DNA of 64,000 nt from Lentilactobacillus parabuchneri DSM 5707 = NBRC 107865. GTDB lineage: Bacteria; Bacillota; Bacilli; Lactobacillales; Lactobacillaceae. This document shows, in pieces, positions 40,950 through 49,412 of this stretch; within the stretch, counting starts at the first letter, position 1, and the number at the start of each line of letters is the position of its first letter. Made by a program: the position numbers and the translations under genes. The stretch covers positions 1 to 64,000 of the forward strand of contig NZ_AZGK01000005.1 of NCBI RefSeq assembly GCF_001435315.1. The letters run 5' to 3'. Under the pieces are notes generated by a model that was not told the DNA's origin, did not search any database, and was given only the letters and a program-made list of their open reading frames with translations.

Positions 40950-43118
40950 ATGAACGAAGCATTGATACACAAGATTCATCACGATTTACCGAAAATCCGG
41001 GAAAAACAGATTGCCGAAACTTTGAAGATGCTCGATGAAGGCGACACGGTTCCTTTCATCGCCCGGTATCGAAAAGAGCGGACGGAAAATCTGGATGAAG
41101 TTGAAATCCGAGATATTCAAGACGCCGCTCACCGGATTCAAACCCTTGATAAACGTAAAGAAGAAGTTATCAAGATTATTGATGAACAGCAGGCGCTGAC
41201 CCCCGAATTAAAAAAGCAAATTGAACAGGCCCCAGTCCTTCAACAAGTTGAAGATCTTTATTTGCCGTACAAACAAAAGCGGCGGACCAAGGCAACGATT
41301 GCCAAAGAACGTGGTTTGGAACCTTTAGCAAAAGCGGCCGTGCGATTTGCTTCGGATTTATCCGCGCAAGTGAAACAAGCCGTTGATCCCGACAAGGAAC
41401 TCCCTGACGAGGCGGCCGTTTTGGCTGGTGTTCATGAAATTATTGCTGAAGAAGCCGGTGACCGCGCTGATTTTCGTAACTGGGTTCGTGGGAATACCCA
41501 AGCGTACGGCCAACTGGTCGCCAAAGTGAAACGAGATGGCAAAACCCTTGATGAAGAAGGGATTTATCAGCAATACTACGATTTCAGCCAGCCGATCAAA
41601 TCGATTCCATCATTTAGGACACTTGCAATCAACCGTGGCGAAAAAGAAAAGATTTTAAACGTTAAAGTCGATGTCAACGAAACGCCGATCCTGTGGCACT
41701 TAAAAGCCAACACGGTGGGAAACCGGCAGGGCTATGCCGCAGATATCGTCGCAGCCGCCATCGAAGATGCTTATCATCGATTTATCGGACCGGCGATCGA
41801 ACGGGAAATTCGCAAACAATTAACGGATATTGCGGCCGATCACGCGATCGATATTTTTGGCAAGAACCTCTACAATCTATTGATGCAGGCGCCAATGAAG
41901 GGAAAAGTCGTGATGGGCTTTGACCCGGCTTATCGAACCGGCTGTAAATTAGCCGTCGTCGATCCAAATGGTAAGTATTTGGACAAAACCGTTATCTATC
42001 CCCATAAGCCGGCAAGCGAAGCGAAACGCAAAGCGGCCAAGGGACTGTTCATTGATTTTATCAATAAAAATCACGTTGAAATGATTGCGATCGGAAATGG
42101 GACTGCCAGCCGGGAATCCGAGCAGTTCGTCGCGGATGCCATTAAAGACATTAAGTCGCCGGTGTATTACGTGATCGTCAACGAGGCTGGCGCGTCAGTT
42201 TATTCAGCCAGCCAAGTTGCCAGAGACGAATTTCCCGACTTTAGTGTTGAACAAAGGTCAGCTGTCAGCATTGCCCGTCGACTGCAGGATCCACTGGCTG
42301 AACTGGTTAAAATTGATCCACAATCAATCGGTGTCGGTCAATACCAACACGATGTTCCCCAAAAGCAGTTGGGGGAACAATTGGATCAAGTCGTTGAAAC
42401 AGCAGTTAACCGGGTCGGTGTTAATTTAAATACGGCCAGTCCGGAGCTGCTCGTTCATATTTCCGGGTTAACCAAAACGACGGCTCAAAATATCGTTTCG
42501 TATCGAAATGAAACTGGGCAGTTTGAGAATCGTTCACAACTCAAGAAGGTTCCCCGGCTTGGCCCAAAGGCATTTGAACAATCGGTTGGTTTCTTACGGA
42601 TTATCGGCGGTTCCAATCCCTTGGACAATACCGATATCCATCCGGAGAGTTACGCCGCCGCGAAAAAATTGATGAAACAACATGGCTTGGCCATTGATCA
42701 ATTAGGTGATGCGACCGTCTCAGCTGCTTTGAGTAACGTTCATTTAACTGAGGAAGCCCAGGCGATCGGTGTCGGTGAAGAAACCCTTAAAGACATTATT
42801 AAGGGCGTTGAAACACCTGGTCGGGATTTACGGGATGAAATGCCGGCACCACTCTTGCGAAAAGACGTGTTGACGATGGAAGATTTGAAGCCGGGGATGA
42901 AGCTTCAGGGGACCGTTCGGAATGTTGTGGATTTCGGTGTCTTTGTCGACATTGGCGTCAAACAAGATGGCCTGGTCCATATTTCCAAGTTAAGCGATCA
43001 TTTCGTCAAAGATCCCAGTAAAGTGGCTTCAGTCGGTGATATTGTGACGGTTTGGATTGAATCGGTTGATCTTGATCGACATCGGATCCAGTTGACAATG
43101 GTCGATCCTGAAGGTTAG
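40950..43118 (+). CDS. tex: Tex family S1 RNA-binding transcription accessory protein
   Basis: This 722-residue protein binds nucleic acid and influences transcription and stress tolerance. It has the helical N-terminal part (LPKIREKQIAETLKMLDEGD, TVPFIARYRKERTENLDEV), the YqgF-like fold with GFDPAYRTGCKLAVVDPNGK near 326, helix-hairpin-helix repeats with GVNLNTASPELLVHISGL, and a C-terminal S1 domain (KLQGTVRNVVDFGVFVDIGV, from about residue 650). It starts at ATG behind GAGGTGG. SprT follows after 13 bases, a frequent pairing in lactobacilli. Confidence 0.93.
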   Translation: MNEALIHKIHHDLPKIREKQIAETLKMLDEGDTVPFIARYRKERTENLDEVEIRDIQDAAHRIQTLDKRKEEVIKIIDEQQALTPELKKQIEQAPVLQQVEDLYLPYKQKRRTKATIAKERGLEPLAKAAVRFASDLSAQVKQAVDPDKELPDEAAVLAGVHEIIAEEAGDRADFRNWVRGNTQAYGQLVAKVKRDGKTLDEEGIYQQYYDFSQPIKSIPSFRTLAINRGEKEKILNVKVDVNETPILWHLKANTVGNRQGYAADIVAAAIEDAYHRFIGPAIEREIRKQLTDIAADHAIDIFGKNLYNLLMQAPMKGKVVMGFDPAYRTGCKLAVVDPNGKYLDKTVIYPHKPASEAKRKAAKGLFIDFINKNHVEMIAIGNGTASRESEQFVADAIKDIKSPVYYVIVNEAGASVYSASQVARDEFPDFSVEQRSAVSIARRLQDPLAELVKIDPQSIGVGQYQHDVPQKQLGEQLDQVVETAVNRVGVNLNTASPELLVHISGLTKTTAQNIVSYRNETGQFENRSQLKKVPRLGPKAFEQSVGFLRIIGGSNPLDNTDIHPESYAAAKKLMKQHGLAIDQLGDATVSAALSNVHLTEEAQAIGVGEETLKDIIKGVETPGRDLRDEMPAPLLRKDVLTMEDLKPGMKLQGTVRNVVDFGVFVDIGVKQDGLVHISKLSDHFVKDPSKVASVGDIVTVWIESVDLDRHRIQLTMVDPEG

Positions 43119-43131
43119 GTGAAAATTTTCA

Positions 43132-43599
43132 ATGAATGATCAAGAATTACAAACGTTAGTCGAAACGATTTCAATCAAATATTTTGCTAAACCGTTCGTC
43201 CACCGGGCATACTTTAATCGTCGGTTGAAAACAACCGGCGGCAGATATCATTTAAGCGATCACAACATTGATATCAATCCCAAAATGGACGATGGTACCA
43301 CCCACGAGGTATTGATCGGCATCATCAAGCATGAATTGTGTCATTATCATCTCCATTTGGCGGGATATAGCGCCGGCCACAACACCAAACAGTTTAAACA
43401 GCTGTTAAAAGCGGTTGGCGGCTCCCGGTACGCGCCACGAATTAACGGTCGCACGTCGCAAATCAAATATTTTTATCGATGTGTGTCCTGCGGGATGGAG
43501 TATCATAGAAGAAGAAGGATTAACACCGTCAAGTACGTTTGTGGCCGTTGCCATGGCAAATTGCAGCTGGTTAACGAGATCAAACAACAAGGCGCATAG
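43132..43599 (+). CDS. SprT-like metal-dependent protein
   Basis: This 155-residue protein has a zinc-protease-like core with KHELCHYHLHLAGY (H-E-x-x-H near residue 65) and a C-terminal zinc ribbon formed by CVSCGMEY and CGRCHGKL. The family is related to SprT/Spartan, but the activity of the short bacterial forms is not established. It starts at ATG with only a weak upstream site (GGTGAAAA) and is probably coupled to tex. Confidence 0.85.
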   Translation: MNDQELQTLVETISIKYFAKPFVHRAYFNRRLKTTGGRYHLSDHNIDINPKMDDGTTHEVLIGIIKHELCHYHLHLAGYSAGHNTKQFKQLLKAVGGSRYAPRINGRTSQIKYFYRCVSCGMEYHRRRRINTVKYVCGRCHGKLQLVNEIKQQGA

Positions 43600-43613
43600 A
43601 AAGGAGATTTGGC

Positions 43614-44492
43614 ATGGCAAAACTTATTATCAGAGTTCCAGCGACTTCAGCAAATCTGGGATCGGGGATTGATTCGGTTGGATTGGCGCTGCAGCTATAT
43701 TACACAGTGATTGTGGAAGAAAAAACCGACGAGTGGAAAGTCAACCACGCACTTGGAAAAGACATTCCAACCGATGAAAATAACCTGATTGTGCAAGCAA
43801 TTCTCAAAGTGAACGCGGAGATTCATCCCCACCAGCTCACGGTTATTTCGGACGTTCCTATCGCCCACGGCTTAGGCTCAAGTACGACGGCAGTGGTTGC
43901 CGGTATCAAAATTGCGAACAAATTAGGCGATTTGGGGCTCTCGATTGAAGACCAGATTAATTTGGGTGCGAAATTTGAAGGTCATCCGGAAAATGTTGCC
44001 GCAGCTTTACTGGGGAGCTTGGTCGTTTCGAGCTATGATGGTGACCAAACGATCGCCACATCGATTCCGATCCCCGATATTTCGGCTCTGATGTACATTC
44101 GACCAGATGGTGTCAGCGAGGAAAAGAGTCGCCAAAAACTGCCCAAACAGCTTGATTATGATCAGGCGGTTCAGCAAAGTAGTCGGGAAAACGTCTTTAT
44201 TGCGCTTGCGGCTCAAGGAAAATGGGACCAGGCAGTCTCCTTAATTGAAGCGGATCAGCTTCATGAGCCTTATCGCAAGGACTTGGTCCCTGAAATCGAT
44301 ACGATTCGAAAAACCGCCCACAAACTAGGAATTTACGGCACGTATTTAAGTGGTGCTGGGCCAACGGTGGCGACCTTAGGCGATCAAGCGTCGTTAACAC
44401 AACTTCGAATTGAATTGGAACAACAAAATTTAAATGGTAGTCTCAGGCTTTTGCGGATCGATACGGAAGGTGCAACCGTCCGCGGCGAATAA
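43614..44492 (+). CDS. thrB: Homoserine kinase
   Basis: This 292-residue GHMP kinase phosphorylates homoserine for threonine synthesis. The N-terminal substrate motif RVPATSANLGSGIDSVGLAL, the phosphate loop PIAHGLGSSTTAVVAGIK near residue 84, and the C-terminal motif YLSGAGPTVATLG are all present. It starts at ATG behind AAAGGAG. Neither thrC nor hom is in the window, so it is separate from the usual threonine operon. Confidence 0.9.
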   Translation: MAKLIIRVPATSANLGSGIDSVGLALQLYYTVIVEEKTDEWKVNHALGKDIPTDENNLIVQAILKVNAEIHPHQLTVISDVPIAHGLGSSTTAVVAGIKIANKLGDLGLSIEDQINLGAKFEGHPENVAAALLGSLVVSSYDGDQTIATSIPIPDISALMYIRPDGVSEEKSRQKLPKQLDYDQAVQQSSRENVFIALAAQGKWDQAVSLIEADQLHEPYRKDLVPEIDTIRKTAHKLGIYGTYLSGAGPTVATLGDQASLTQLRIELEQQNLNGSLRLLRIDTEGATVRGE

Positions 44493-44506
44493 TTTTAAAA
44501 AAGGGT

Positions 44507-44535
44507 TTGTCAATTGAGAAAATTTCTGCTATAAT
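44507..44535 (+). promoter_or_regulatory. Promoter of tRNA-Leu
   Basis: TTGTCA (44507-44512), 17-base spacer, perfect TATAAT (44530-44535). Confidence 0.75.
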
Positions 44536-44549
44536 TTTTAATTGTTGAT

Positions 44550-44634
44550 GCGGCCATGGCGGAATTGGCAGACGCGCAAGATTAAGGATCTTGTCGGGAT
44601 TATCCCGGTGGAAGTTCGAATCTTCTTGGCCGCA
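44550..44634 (+). tRNA. tRNA-Leu (AAG)
   Basis: Acceptor GCGGCCA pairs with TGGCCGC, anticodon stem CAAGA/TCTTG encloses the loop TTAAGGA with anticodon AAG, the long variable arm GTCGGGATTATCCCGGT is typical of leucine tRNA, and the T loop is TTCGAAT. The discriminator is A; CCA is not encoded. The first anticodon base is A, which is uncommon in bacteria outside arginine ACG. Confidence 0.95.
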
Positions 44635-44640
44635 TGGTTA

Positions 44641-44684
44641 AAGTTCGAATCACTATCATCTAAATAGTGATTCGGACTTTTTTA
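44641..44684 (+). terminator. Terminator of tRNA-Leu
   Basis: AAGTTCGAATCACTA (44641-44655) pairs with TAGTGATTCGGACTT (44665-44679) with one G-T pair; T run follows. Its first 11 bases repeat the T-arm of the tRNA just upstream. Confidence 0.85.
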
Positions 44685-44736
44685 TTGTGTTGTATGTGAT
44701 CTATTTTTCAAATAATAATATAGTTGGGGTGTCGGA

Positions 44737-45354
44737 ATGAATTACTTGATTTTTGATGTAGATGGAACATTGATTGATACTGAGAAAATGTACATGCTGC
44801 CGTTACAAAAAACGCTCAATGAAAATGGCTATGATTTTTCGTATGCCGACGTGGTCAAAGTATTTGGGATTACGTCACTTGATGCTGTCAAAATTCTGGG
44901 AGTCAGCGATCCGGAAGCGATCCAAAAGCAATGGTTTGCTAAAATCAAAGACTATACCCAATACACAACCGTTTATGACGGAATCGAACCTGTTTTGAAG
45001 ACCCTTCACGACCGGTCGGATGTCAAGATGGCGATCGCAACTTCCAAGCAAAAGGATGAATTTGAACGAGATGTTACCCGGTTTGGCTTGGATCAGTATT
45101 TTGACAAATTTGTATTCTCAAATGAAATCAAGCATGGTAAGCCCGCTCCTGACATGATTTTAAAGGGGATCGAAAAATTGGCTGCCGATCCGGCTTCAAC
45201 CATTTATGTTGGGGATACGGTGTATGATTTAAAGGCGGCTCACGCAGCTAACGTCGGCTTTGCTTTGGCGGGATGGCGAACGAAGAAAACAGCTGACTTC
45301 CAAACCAGCGACTATGATCTGAAGACGCCAAACGAACTGTTATCAATTGTGTAG
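44737..45354 (+). CDS. HAD-superfamily phosphatase, Gph/PgmB-like
   Basis: This 205-residue hydrolase has the four HAD motifs: FDVDGTLIDTE at the N-terminus (nucleophile Asp7), MAIATSKQKDEF, EIKHGKPAPDMILKG with the lysine, and IYVGDTVYDLKAAHAA with the metal-binding aspartates. The helical cap between the first two motifs marks it as subfamily IA, acting on small phosphorylated compounds. The substrate cannot be told. It stands between tRNA-Leu and the PTS genes. Confidence 0.85.
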   Translation: MNYLIFDVDGTLIDTEKMYMLPLQKTLNENGYDFSYADVVKVFGITSLDAVKILGVSDPEAIQKQWFAKIKDYTQYTTVYDGIEPVLKTLHDRSDVKMAIATSKQKDEFERDVTRFGLDQYFDKFVFSNEIKHGKPAPDMILKGIEKLAADPASTIYVGDTVYDLKAAHAANVGFALAGWRTKKTADFQTSDYDLKTPNELLSIV

Positions 45355-45435
45355 TTAACGGTCAATGATCATGTTTTTGTGATATATTTGGTGTAAACAA
45401 GTTTCGTCGATAGAGACAGAAAATAGGTGAACAAT

Positions 45436-45861
45436 TTGATTTCAATTCTTGTAGTCAGTCATGGTGATCTGGCCAACAGTTTGATTCACACGGCAGAAAT
45501 GATTGCCGGAAAACAAGAGCAGGTTCAAACCGTCACGTTGGCGGCCAATGATGGTGTTGACTCGTTGTCCGCAAAGGTTGACGCTGCGATGGCCAAGCTG
45601 CCGGCTGATCAACCGACGTTAATTTTCGCAGATCTGTGGGGTGGGTCGCCGTTTAACGCGGCAGCACAAATTGTCGGAAAAGATCCGACTCATACCGCCT
45701 TAATTGCCGGGGTTAATTTACCCATTCTTTTGGAAGCCTATATGGCGAGAAATTCAACACTGACTGAATTGGTGAATAAGATAACCGAAATTTCAACCGA
45801 TTCAATTCGCCAGTTTACAATGCCGACACAAGATGATGATTTGGGAGATGATTTGCTATGA
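45436..45861 (+). CDS. PTS mannose-family IIA component
   Basis: This is the first cytoplasmic phosphocarrier of a mannose-type PTS. ISILVVSHGDLANSLIHTAEMI carries the phosphorylated histidine near residue 8, and FADLWGGSPFNAAAQI is the second family block. TTG 45436 follows AGGTGA by 5 bases; the in-frame GTG 45427 lies inside that site but cannot be ruled out. The stop overlaps the IIB start. The sugar is not known from sequence. Confidence 0.87.
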   Translation: MISILVVSHGDLANSLIHTAEMIAGKQEQVQTVTLAANDGVDSLSAKVDAAMAKLPADQPTLIFADLWGGSPFNAAAQIVGKDPTHTALIAGVNLPILLEAYMARNSTLTELVNKITEISTDSIRQFTMPTQDDDLGDDLL

Positions 45862-46361
45862 CAATGGATATTCGACTCGCCAGAGTGGACAGCCGACTGC
45901 TGCATGGTCAAGTGGCAACTTTTTGGACGCGACACGTCAAACCCAACCGGATTATGGTAGTTTCCGACTCGGTCGCAAAGGACCCGTTGCGTAAAACACT
46001 AATTACGCAGGTTGCACCCCCTGGTGTGAAAGCCAACGTCGTGACAATTAACAAAATGATTCGGGCCTACTTTGATTCCCGCTTTGACTCATTTAATACC
46101 TTGCTGCTGACCGAAACCGTTGAAGATATGTTGAAGCTGGCAGAGGGTGGCGTTGATTTTTCCAAGATTGGCGTTAATATTGGCAGCATTGCCTATACGG
46201 ATGGCATGACCATGTTGACTGACGCAATTTCAATGAACCCAGAAATTGCCAAACAGATTCGGACGTTGGCGGGTGATTTTAAGTTGGATGTCTATGCCCA
46301 AAAGATTCCTGCCGAGAAAAAAGAGAATCTGTTAACGTTACTGGACAAAAAAGGTTTTTAA
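45858..46361 (+). CDS. PTS mannose-family IIB component
   Basis: This 167-residue protein takes phosphate from IIA and passes it to the sugar. LARVDSRLLHGQVATFW has the active histidine near residue 16, and RIMVVSDSVAKDPLRKTL follows as in the family. It overlaps IIA by 4 bases (ATGA) and precedes IIC by 18 bases, in the standard order. Confidence 0.92.
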   Translation: MTMDIRLARVDSRLLHGQVATFWTRHVKPNRIMVVSDSVAKDPLRKTLITQVAPPGVKANVVTINKMIRAYFDSRFDSFNTLLLTETVEDMLKLAEGGVDFSKIGVNIGSIAYTDGMTMLTDAISMNPEIAKQIRTLAGDFKLDVYAQKIPAEKKENLLTLLDKKGF

Positions 46362-46379
46362 TTTGTAGAGGATAAATTA

Positions 46380-47183
46380 ATGAGCTTTGGATCGTCAATT
46401 TTAGTGATGCTGATTGCATTCGTCGTCGGCGTAGACGGTATTTTGGACGAATGGCAGATTTTTCAGCCAATAGTTGCTTGTACACTCATTGGTGCCGCGT
46501 GTGGAAATTTAACCGCCGGCATCATTTTTGGCGCGACTTTACAAATGATTACCATTGGCTGGATTAATGTTGGGGCCGCAGTGGCGCCGGATATCGGACT
46601 GCCTGCCGTTGTTTCGGCGCTGTTGGTCTGTGGACCGGTGGCGCTTAGTATTAAGCACGGGATCGCGCTGACAATTCCGCTGGCGGTAGTTGGTCAATTA
46701 CTGAATGTCTTTATTCGAAAGACGATTGTTAAAATTACCCACCAGGCAGATCAGGCAGCTGCGACCGGTGATCTGGCCCGCCTCACTCGGGTACACTTAT
46801 TGAGTATGGGCGTTCAAGGCCTTCGGGTGTTGATTCCGACTATTTTGGTGATGCTGATTTCACCACCGGCGATCAAAATGGTGATCGATGACATCCCCAA
46901 TGCAGTGACCAATGGGATTGCGGTTTCAGTCGGGATGATTGCCGCCGTCGGGTTTGCCAACCTGATCAACATGATGGTGAGCCGATCGTTATGGCTGTGG
47001 TTTTTCCTGGGATTTTTGATAGCGATATTCACCCATATTAGCATTTTTATTTTGGCAGCAGCTGGGCTGATCGTTGCCATCAGTTACGTTTGGGTGATGA
47101 ACAAACGCCACGGCTCGTCCGCGGATGACGGTGGAAGTGGCGATGATTTGGACGATTTTGATAAGGAACTGGATGACTTGTAA
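46380..47183 (+). CDS. PTS mannose-family IIC component
   Basis: This 267-residue permease subunit is largely membrane-embedded. It shows the family pattern with IFQPIVACTLIGAACGNLTAG, GATLQMITIGWINVGAAVAPD and later MVSRSLWLWFFLGFLIAIF. The C-terminal 25 residues are very acidic and Asp-rich (GSGDDLDDFDKELDDL), which I do not expect in every IIC. It follows IIB and precedes IID. Confidence 0.92.
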   Translation: MSFGSSILVMLIAFVVGVDGILDEWQIFQPIVACTLIGAACGNLTAGIIFGATLQMITIGWINVGAAVAPDIGLPAVVSALLVCGPVALSIKHGIALTIPLAVVGQLLNVFIRKTIVKITHQADQAAATGDLARLTRVHLLSMGVQGLRVLIPTILVMLISPPAIKMVIDDIPNAVTNGIAVSVGMIAAVGFANLINMMVSRSLWLWFFLGFLIAIFTHISIFILAAAGLIVAISYVWVMNKRHGSSADDGGSGDDLDDFDKELDDL

Positions 47184-47196
47184 GGGGGAAGAAGCG

Positions 47197-48039
47197 TTGA
47201 TCAAAACGATGACTCATAGTGACTCAAACAACGGCGGTCCAATTCGGCTGCGATCAAGCGACTTTCTTCGCATCTTTTGGCGGTCCAGCTTTGAGCAGGG
47301 GTCTTGGAACTTTGAACGGATGCAAAACGTTGGATTTGCCTATATTATGGCCCCCGCTATCAATCGCCTCTATCCGGATTTAAATGACCGCAAGCAGGCG
47401 ATGAAACGGCACCTGCAATTCTTCAACACGGCGCCAATTATGCAGTCGCTGATTACCGGTGTCGTCCTTTCCATGGAAGAACAAAAAGCCAATGGCCTGC
47501 CGGTTAGCGATGAAAGCATCAATTCGGTTAAAACGGCTATGATGGGGCCGATGGGTGGCTTTGGCGATCCTGTCTGGCTGGGAACAGTTCGGCCGGTTTT
47601 ATCCGCATTTGCGGCTAGTTTGGTTTTGACTGGATTTGGCATTTGGGGGCCAATTCTGTTCTTCTTTGCTTGGAACATTTTAAGGTTGGCTTTTCGTTAT
47701 TTGACGCAGATGGCCGGCTACCGTCGGGGTGCCGATATTATTAATGTTTTTAATACCGGTATTATCAAAAATGCGGGTAATGCGACTTCCATTTTTGGGA
47801 CGTTCATGATGGGCGCAATCGTTGCCCGTTGGGTTAAAGTTGATTTTGCGTCGGTTTCGACGTTTATTTCAAACCATACGCTGGTTCAAGTGTTGAATTC
47901 AACGGTCGACGTGCTGGCCCCAATTGGACTGACGTTTGCTTGCATTTGGTTGATTCGAAAACAAGTTTCGCCCATTTGGATTATTTTAGGGTTGTTTTTA
48001 TTGGGAATCCTGGGTTATATGGTTGGCGTTTTAGTTTAA
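47197..48039 (+). CDS. PTS mannose-family IID component
   Basis: This 280-residue partner of IIC completes the sugar channel. FLRIFWRSSFEQGSWNFERM, VGFAYIMAPAINRLYP, the GPMGGFGDPVWLGTVRP block and the C-terminal membrane segment LGLFLLGILGYMVGVLV are typical. TTG 47197 is 8 bases behind AGGGGG; ATG 47209 is the alternative. A longer in-frame start inside the IIC gene is unlikely. A strong terminator ends the operon. Likely targets include mannose, glucose, fructose or amino sugars; undecided. Confidence 0.9.
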   Translation: MIKTMTHSDSNNGGPIRLRSSDFLRIFWRSSFEQGSWNFERMQNVGFAYIMAPAINRLYPDLNDRKQAMKRHLQFFNTAPIMQSLITGVVLSMEEQKANGLPVSDESINSVKTAMMGPMGGFGDPVWLGTVRPVLSAFAASLVLTGFGIWGPILFFFAWNILRLAFRYLTQMAGYRRGADIINVFNTGIIKNAGNATSIFGTFMMGAIVARWVKVDFASVSTFISNHTLVQVLNSTVDVLAPIGLTFACIWLIRKQVSPIWIILGLFLLGILGYMVGVLV

Positions 48040-48051
48040 AACAGGATACAT

Positions 48052-48101
48052 AAAACGAGAGTGAAACACGAGCATTTGCTCATGTCTCACTCTCGTTTTT
48101 T
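48052..48101. terminator. Bidirectional terminator between PTS operon and LCP gene
   Basis: AAAACGAGAGTGA (48052-48064) pairs with TCACTCTCGTTTT (48087-48099) with an inner GAGCA-containing stem; A and T runs flank it. Confidence 0.88.
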
Positions 48102-48111
48102 AATTTGTTAA

Positions 48112-49209
48112 TTAATAGCCGGTGTAACTGGAAGTCGACGATTGATCAGCGCCTTGGCCATCATCAGTTGCCGTTTGTGTCGATTGTAATTTTGAAGATT
48201 TACTCAAACCAAGTGATGCGCGAATATCATTAGAGACCCGCAATAGTTCAGTTTGTGGAACCACCTGATAGGAGAGGCCATCGATCATGGCGTTTTCTCC
48301 TTGGAGTGTTTGTGACTTAATGTGGTGGGTTGCATCACCGTACTTGGCGCGAATGGCAATCATATCATCAAATGTCATATCGGTTTTCATATTTCCGGAT
48401 AACGATGACAAAATCGACTTGTAACGGGGAAGGGAAGTAATGTTAAGCCCCTTCATGACCAACTTCTTGATGATTTGGCGTTGACGAGCTTGACGTCCGT
48501 AATCACCACGGGGATCGTCATCACGCATTCTGGAGTAATCCAGTGCCGCACGACCGTTTAAATGAATCTTCTTACCCTTGACGACGTTTGCTGCACCATA
48601 CTTAAATGTCAGTGGCGGGGTTACGTCAACGCCACCAACGGCATTGACCATCTTTTCTAAGCCGCCCATGTTAATGATCGCATAGAAATCAATCGGAACA
48701 TCCAATAGATTCTGAACAGTTTTAACAGCTGTCCCAGCACCACCAATTGTATAAGCAGCGTTGATTTTTTCATATGGCTGGGTATCACCTGGGACGACAA
48801 CCTTAGTGTCCCGGGCAATACTGGTCAAATGAATGGTCTTTTTCTTCGGGTTGACGGAAGCAACGATCATCGTGTCCGTTCGACCGGTATCGTGTCGGCC
48901 TAAGGCACCGGTATCAGTTCCTAACAACAGGATTGATAATGGTTTACCTTGCTGAATGACTGAAGAAACATTTCTAGCCTTTTGGACATTTGTAGAATCA
49001 TATGTCTTCGTAAAGGTTGACTTGGCACTTTTATAAGCACTGTAACCCCAGACCAATCCGCCGCCTAGCGCGAGGAGTAGTACAAAGAAAATACTCCAGC
49101 CAATAATCCGGCGTCTTCGATGATTCTTTTTCTTATAGTGGGGCTTTTTATCCGACCGTCTTGAATAGACTGGTTCAAAATCATTATTATTATCTTTATC
49201 TGATGGCAT
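48112..49209 (-). CDS. LytR-CpsA-Psr family cell-wall ligase
   Basis: This 365-residue membrane-anchored enzyme attaches teichoic acids or capsular polymers to peptidoglycan. A positively charged cytoplasmic N-terminus (HYKKKNHRRRR) precedes one membrane segment (IIGWSIFFVLLLALGGGLVWGY, about residues 35-56, shown here in two halves of the same helix). The catalytic domain has LLLGTDTGALGRHDTGRTD, TIHLTSIARDTKV and LDYSRMRDDDPRGDYGRQ with the conserved Arg and Asp residues. A Ser/Thr/Gln tail ends the protein. It starts at ATG behind GAGGAG. Confidence 0.9.
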   Translation of the reverse strand: MPSDKDNNNDFEPVYSRRSDKKPHYKKKNHRRRRIIGWSIFFVLLLALGGGLVWGYSAYKSAKSTFTKTYDSTNVQKARNVSSVIQQGKPLSILLLGTDTGALGRHDTGRTDTMIVASVNPKKKTIHLTSIARDTKVVVPGDTQPYEKINAAYTIGGAGTAVKTVQNLLDVPIDFYAIINMGGLEKMVNAVGGVDVTPPLTFKYGAANVVKGKKIHLNGRAALDYSRMRDDDPRGDYGRQARQRQIIKKLVMKGLNITSLPRYKSILSSLSGNMKTDMTFDDMIAIRAKYGDATHHIKSQTLQGENAMIDGLSYQVVPQTELLRVSNDIRASLGLSKSSKLQSTQTATDDGQGADQSSTSSYTGY

Positions 49210-49364
49210 ATTGACTCCTCATTTACAAAAAAATTCTTACAAAAGTATATTGCAGTTTAGTATTGGATTGCGTAAATTTCAGGTTATTTAAACATTATTT
49301 AACAATTGTAAGTGTCGTGCGTACAAAAACTTCTTTAATTATAACAAACTGTGGATTTTAATTG

Positions 49365-49373
49365 TGCTATAAT
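49365..49373 (+). promoter_or_regulatory. Extended -10 promoter of the AEC transporter
   Basis: TGCTATAAT is a perfect extended -10; no good -35 is visible. It lies 40 bases before the start codon. Confidence 0.5.
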
Positions 49374-49412
49374 GTTTCATTGTTATTGTTTTTTTAGAAT
49401 TGAGGAATGAAT

